Translations under genes and position numbers: made by a program
Origin: Muraenolepis orangiensis
Taxonomy: Eukaryota; Chordata; Actinopteri; Gadiformes; Muraenolepididae
Direction of reading: 5' to 3'
Length of the DNA: 64,000 nt
NCBI GenBank assembly: GCA_027704905.1
Contig: CM051001.1
Span: 23,887,390 to 23,951,389, forward strand
Notes under the pieces: model-generated
The model's database searches: none
The model's input: the letters and a program-made list of their open reading frames with translations, nothing else
What the model was told of the DNA's origin: nothing
Part shown: positions 62,258 to 64,000 of the stretch, one piece after another
Layout: every line of letters starts with the position of its first letter
Position numbering within the stretch: the stretch's first letter is position 1

Positions 62258-63278
62258 GTGAGTCTTCCTTCTGCCTCCCCTTCCTTTTCTCCTGGTGTTT
62301 TTCGATCCCCCTCCACCCATTTCCTTTATCTTTCTCTGCTATCTCCTCTCTACCTCTCTTCGCCTCAGCCTGCATGTGGATGGTTTATTATGGTATGCCT
62401 CAGTGCATCATATCTCAAGAGATAGATGCTGTATAATCTCAACACATGTTTGACATGATTAAGGTTCTATGTGCAAGGTTTCCTTCAGCAAAACTAAAAT
62501 ATATATATTTTATAATAACGTGCTATACGTTGCTGGTAACTCTAATGTTCTTCTCACTTTCTTCTGTAATGCAGACGCGTTTCATATGTTAAGGCCAAAG
62601 AAGGGCATTCTCTCTTTTTCGTGCCTTCGGCACAGATAGCATCTGACCCGGATGAAACCAATTTCCAGAATATAAATAATAGATACTTCATTTTGGTGAC
62701 CCTTTTATTACGTGACCCTGATCCACTGCCTAGAGGTGACTGCATTTCACCCGGTGGAGACAAAGGGATTGAAATGTATCCAAAGAGAAACAAGTGAACT
62801 ACTCACACAGTGCACTAAATGCATTGCCCCTGTGGCTTTCCCCCCCGCAAGTAGATAAGTCCGGCTACAGGTTGGAATCTCATTTGACCATACATAAACA
62901 ACATATGTAAAATATTAATAATAAACATAAATAAGGATACGGTTATAAAAGTATAACCCCCCCCCCCCCCCCTGTCCTCAAAGTGACAAAACGCTTTTAC
63001 TGTGGAAGTGTATTTATGGTAAAGAGAAGCCGCTCAGCGGTGGGCTTCAAGGAAGCAGGAGGGTCCGGTGGTTTAGCATCTGACACAACCATTAGAGATC
63101 CCCCTCATCATTTGCGACAAAAGGCCTACCGAGTCCACCTGGTGTCTTGTACTGACACGTGTTAGCGTGTTAGCATGCGTCCCCAGGGTGTGCTCACCTC
63201 TGCTATGGCACAGTCTGCCACCTCAAGAGAGGTCTCTGGCTTTCTCTGCTAATGCCCCTACTCTGGAAGGGCTATCCA

Positions 63279-63315
<37 letters not shown>

Positions 63316-63782
63316 AGTTACGACTTTTTGAGTTTGTAACTCGAAGGTTTCAAGTCTGAAATATATATAAAACATAGTTGTCTGGAACGCGGAATTAATG
63401 AATGACACAAGATAGATCCTTGCATGATGATAACGCTGCCCCAAAATCTCTGATTGAGCTCTGCTGATTGGTTCACAGAGCCTCTGGCTAGACCCGCCCT
63501 GAGGGAGGATGGTCCTCCCTTACTGCCGTACACACTCATGTGAAAAACCAGGACTCACCGGCCACTCGGGTCCGGACTTCAATGGGGAGCTTGAGGAGGA
63601 AGTCATTTTCAATTAGCGGTAGGGGGCGCTGTTGGTATTTTGACACGGGCATGATTGTTGTGCCTTCAAAGTGTTAAATAGTAATATTCTCAGTATTTTA
63701 ACAGATGAATCTGTTACATTTAGCTGTATTTATTTTTCTCTGAAATGTTCTTCCTCCACTTCCTCAATGGACGAGCAACCAC
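62258..63782. other. glra intron 5, incomplete
   Basis: The next conserved exon (FGYTMNDL...) is not present in any frame. The stretch holds a C18 run (62957-62974) and an AT array (63281-63310), otherwise nothing recognisable. Confidence 0.65.
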
Positions 63783-63954
<172 letters not shown>

Positions 63955-64000
63955 GAAGGAAAGAGTGGAGGTCTTGGAGAGACCTCAACCCTTTAATGCC

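Noticed and set aside
62860..62880. Possible start of glra exon 6 (ccggctacagg)
   Set aside because: The reading SGYRLE does not match FGYTMNDL and lacks a following conserved exon or acceptor.

Overview
The window looks like a piece of a teleost (probably percomorph) fish chromosome. Three things point there: tRNA-derived SINE copies with a tail of the type known from bony fish, very dense (CA)n, (CT)n and (GA)n microsatellites, and one clearly vertebrate neuronal gene with small introns. There are no operons or Shine-Dalgarno-led genes. Almost all long open frames on either strand are translations of simple repeats and are not annotated as genes.

The one gene that can be assembled with confidence is the 5' half of a glycine receptor alpha-subunit gene (glra family, most like the alpha-4 type) on the + strand, from about 56.98 kb to 62.26 kb. 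Exons 3, 4 and 5 (68, 224 and 83 bp) are certain. Exon 2 is certain in its 3' part, and exon 1 (signal peptide) is a good candidate. Phases are consistent from start codon to the last exon (188 full codons). A TATA-like box lies 350 bp upstream of the start codon and a long (CT)n tract sits in the inferred 5' UTR. The gene leaves the window on the right: the rest of the ligand-binding domain and all four membrane segments are absent.

The left 56 kb is gene-poor. It holds many microsatellites and two large minisatellites (2.70-3.17 kb; 13.68-15.69 kb with a 732-bp higher-order period). It also has a degenerate three-copy tandem array (18.06-20.49 kb) with a further diverged relative at 28.3 kb. 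A decayed Ty3/Gypsy pol fossil lies on the minus strand (41.75-43.50 kb), interrupted by a SINE and a LINE-like tail. A 1.3-kb structure with two 325-bp inverted arms lies at 51.86-53.18 kb. Two short hAT-like MITEs sit at 55.1 kb and in glra intron 2. One minus-strand segment at 27.47-27.63 kb has the features of a first coding exon (Kozak-like start, signal-peptide-like N-terminus, consensus splice donor) but matches no gene I recognise.

I found no convincing previously undescribed system. The most interesting signals are the orphan candidate exon, the large inverted repeat, the hierarchical minisatellite, and simple repeats placed at functional positions of the receptor gene (5' UTR and the exon 5 acceptor).
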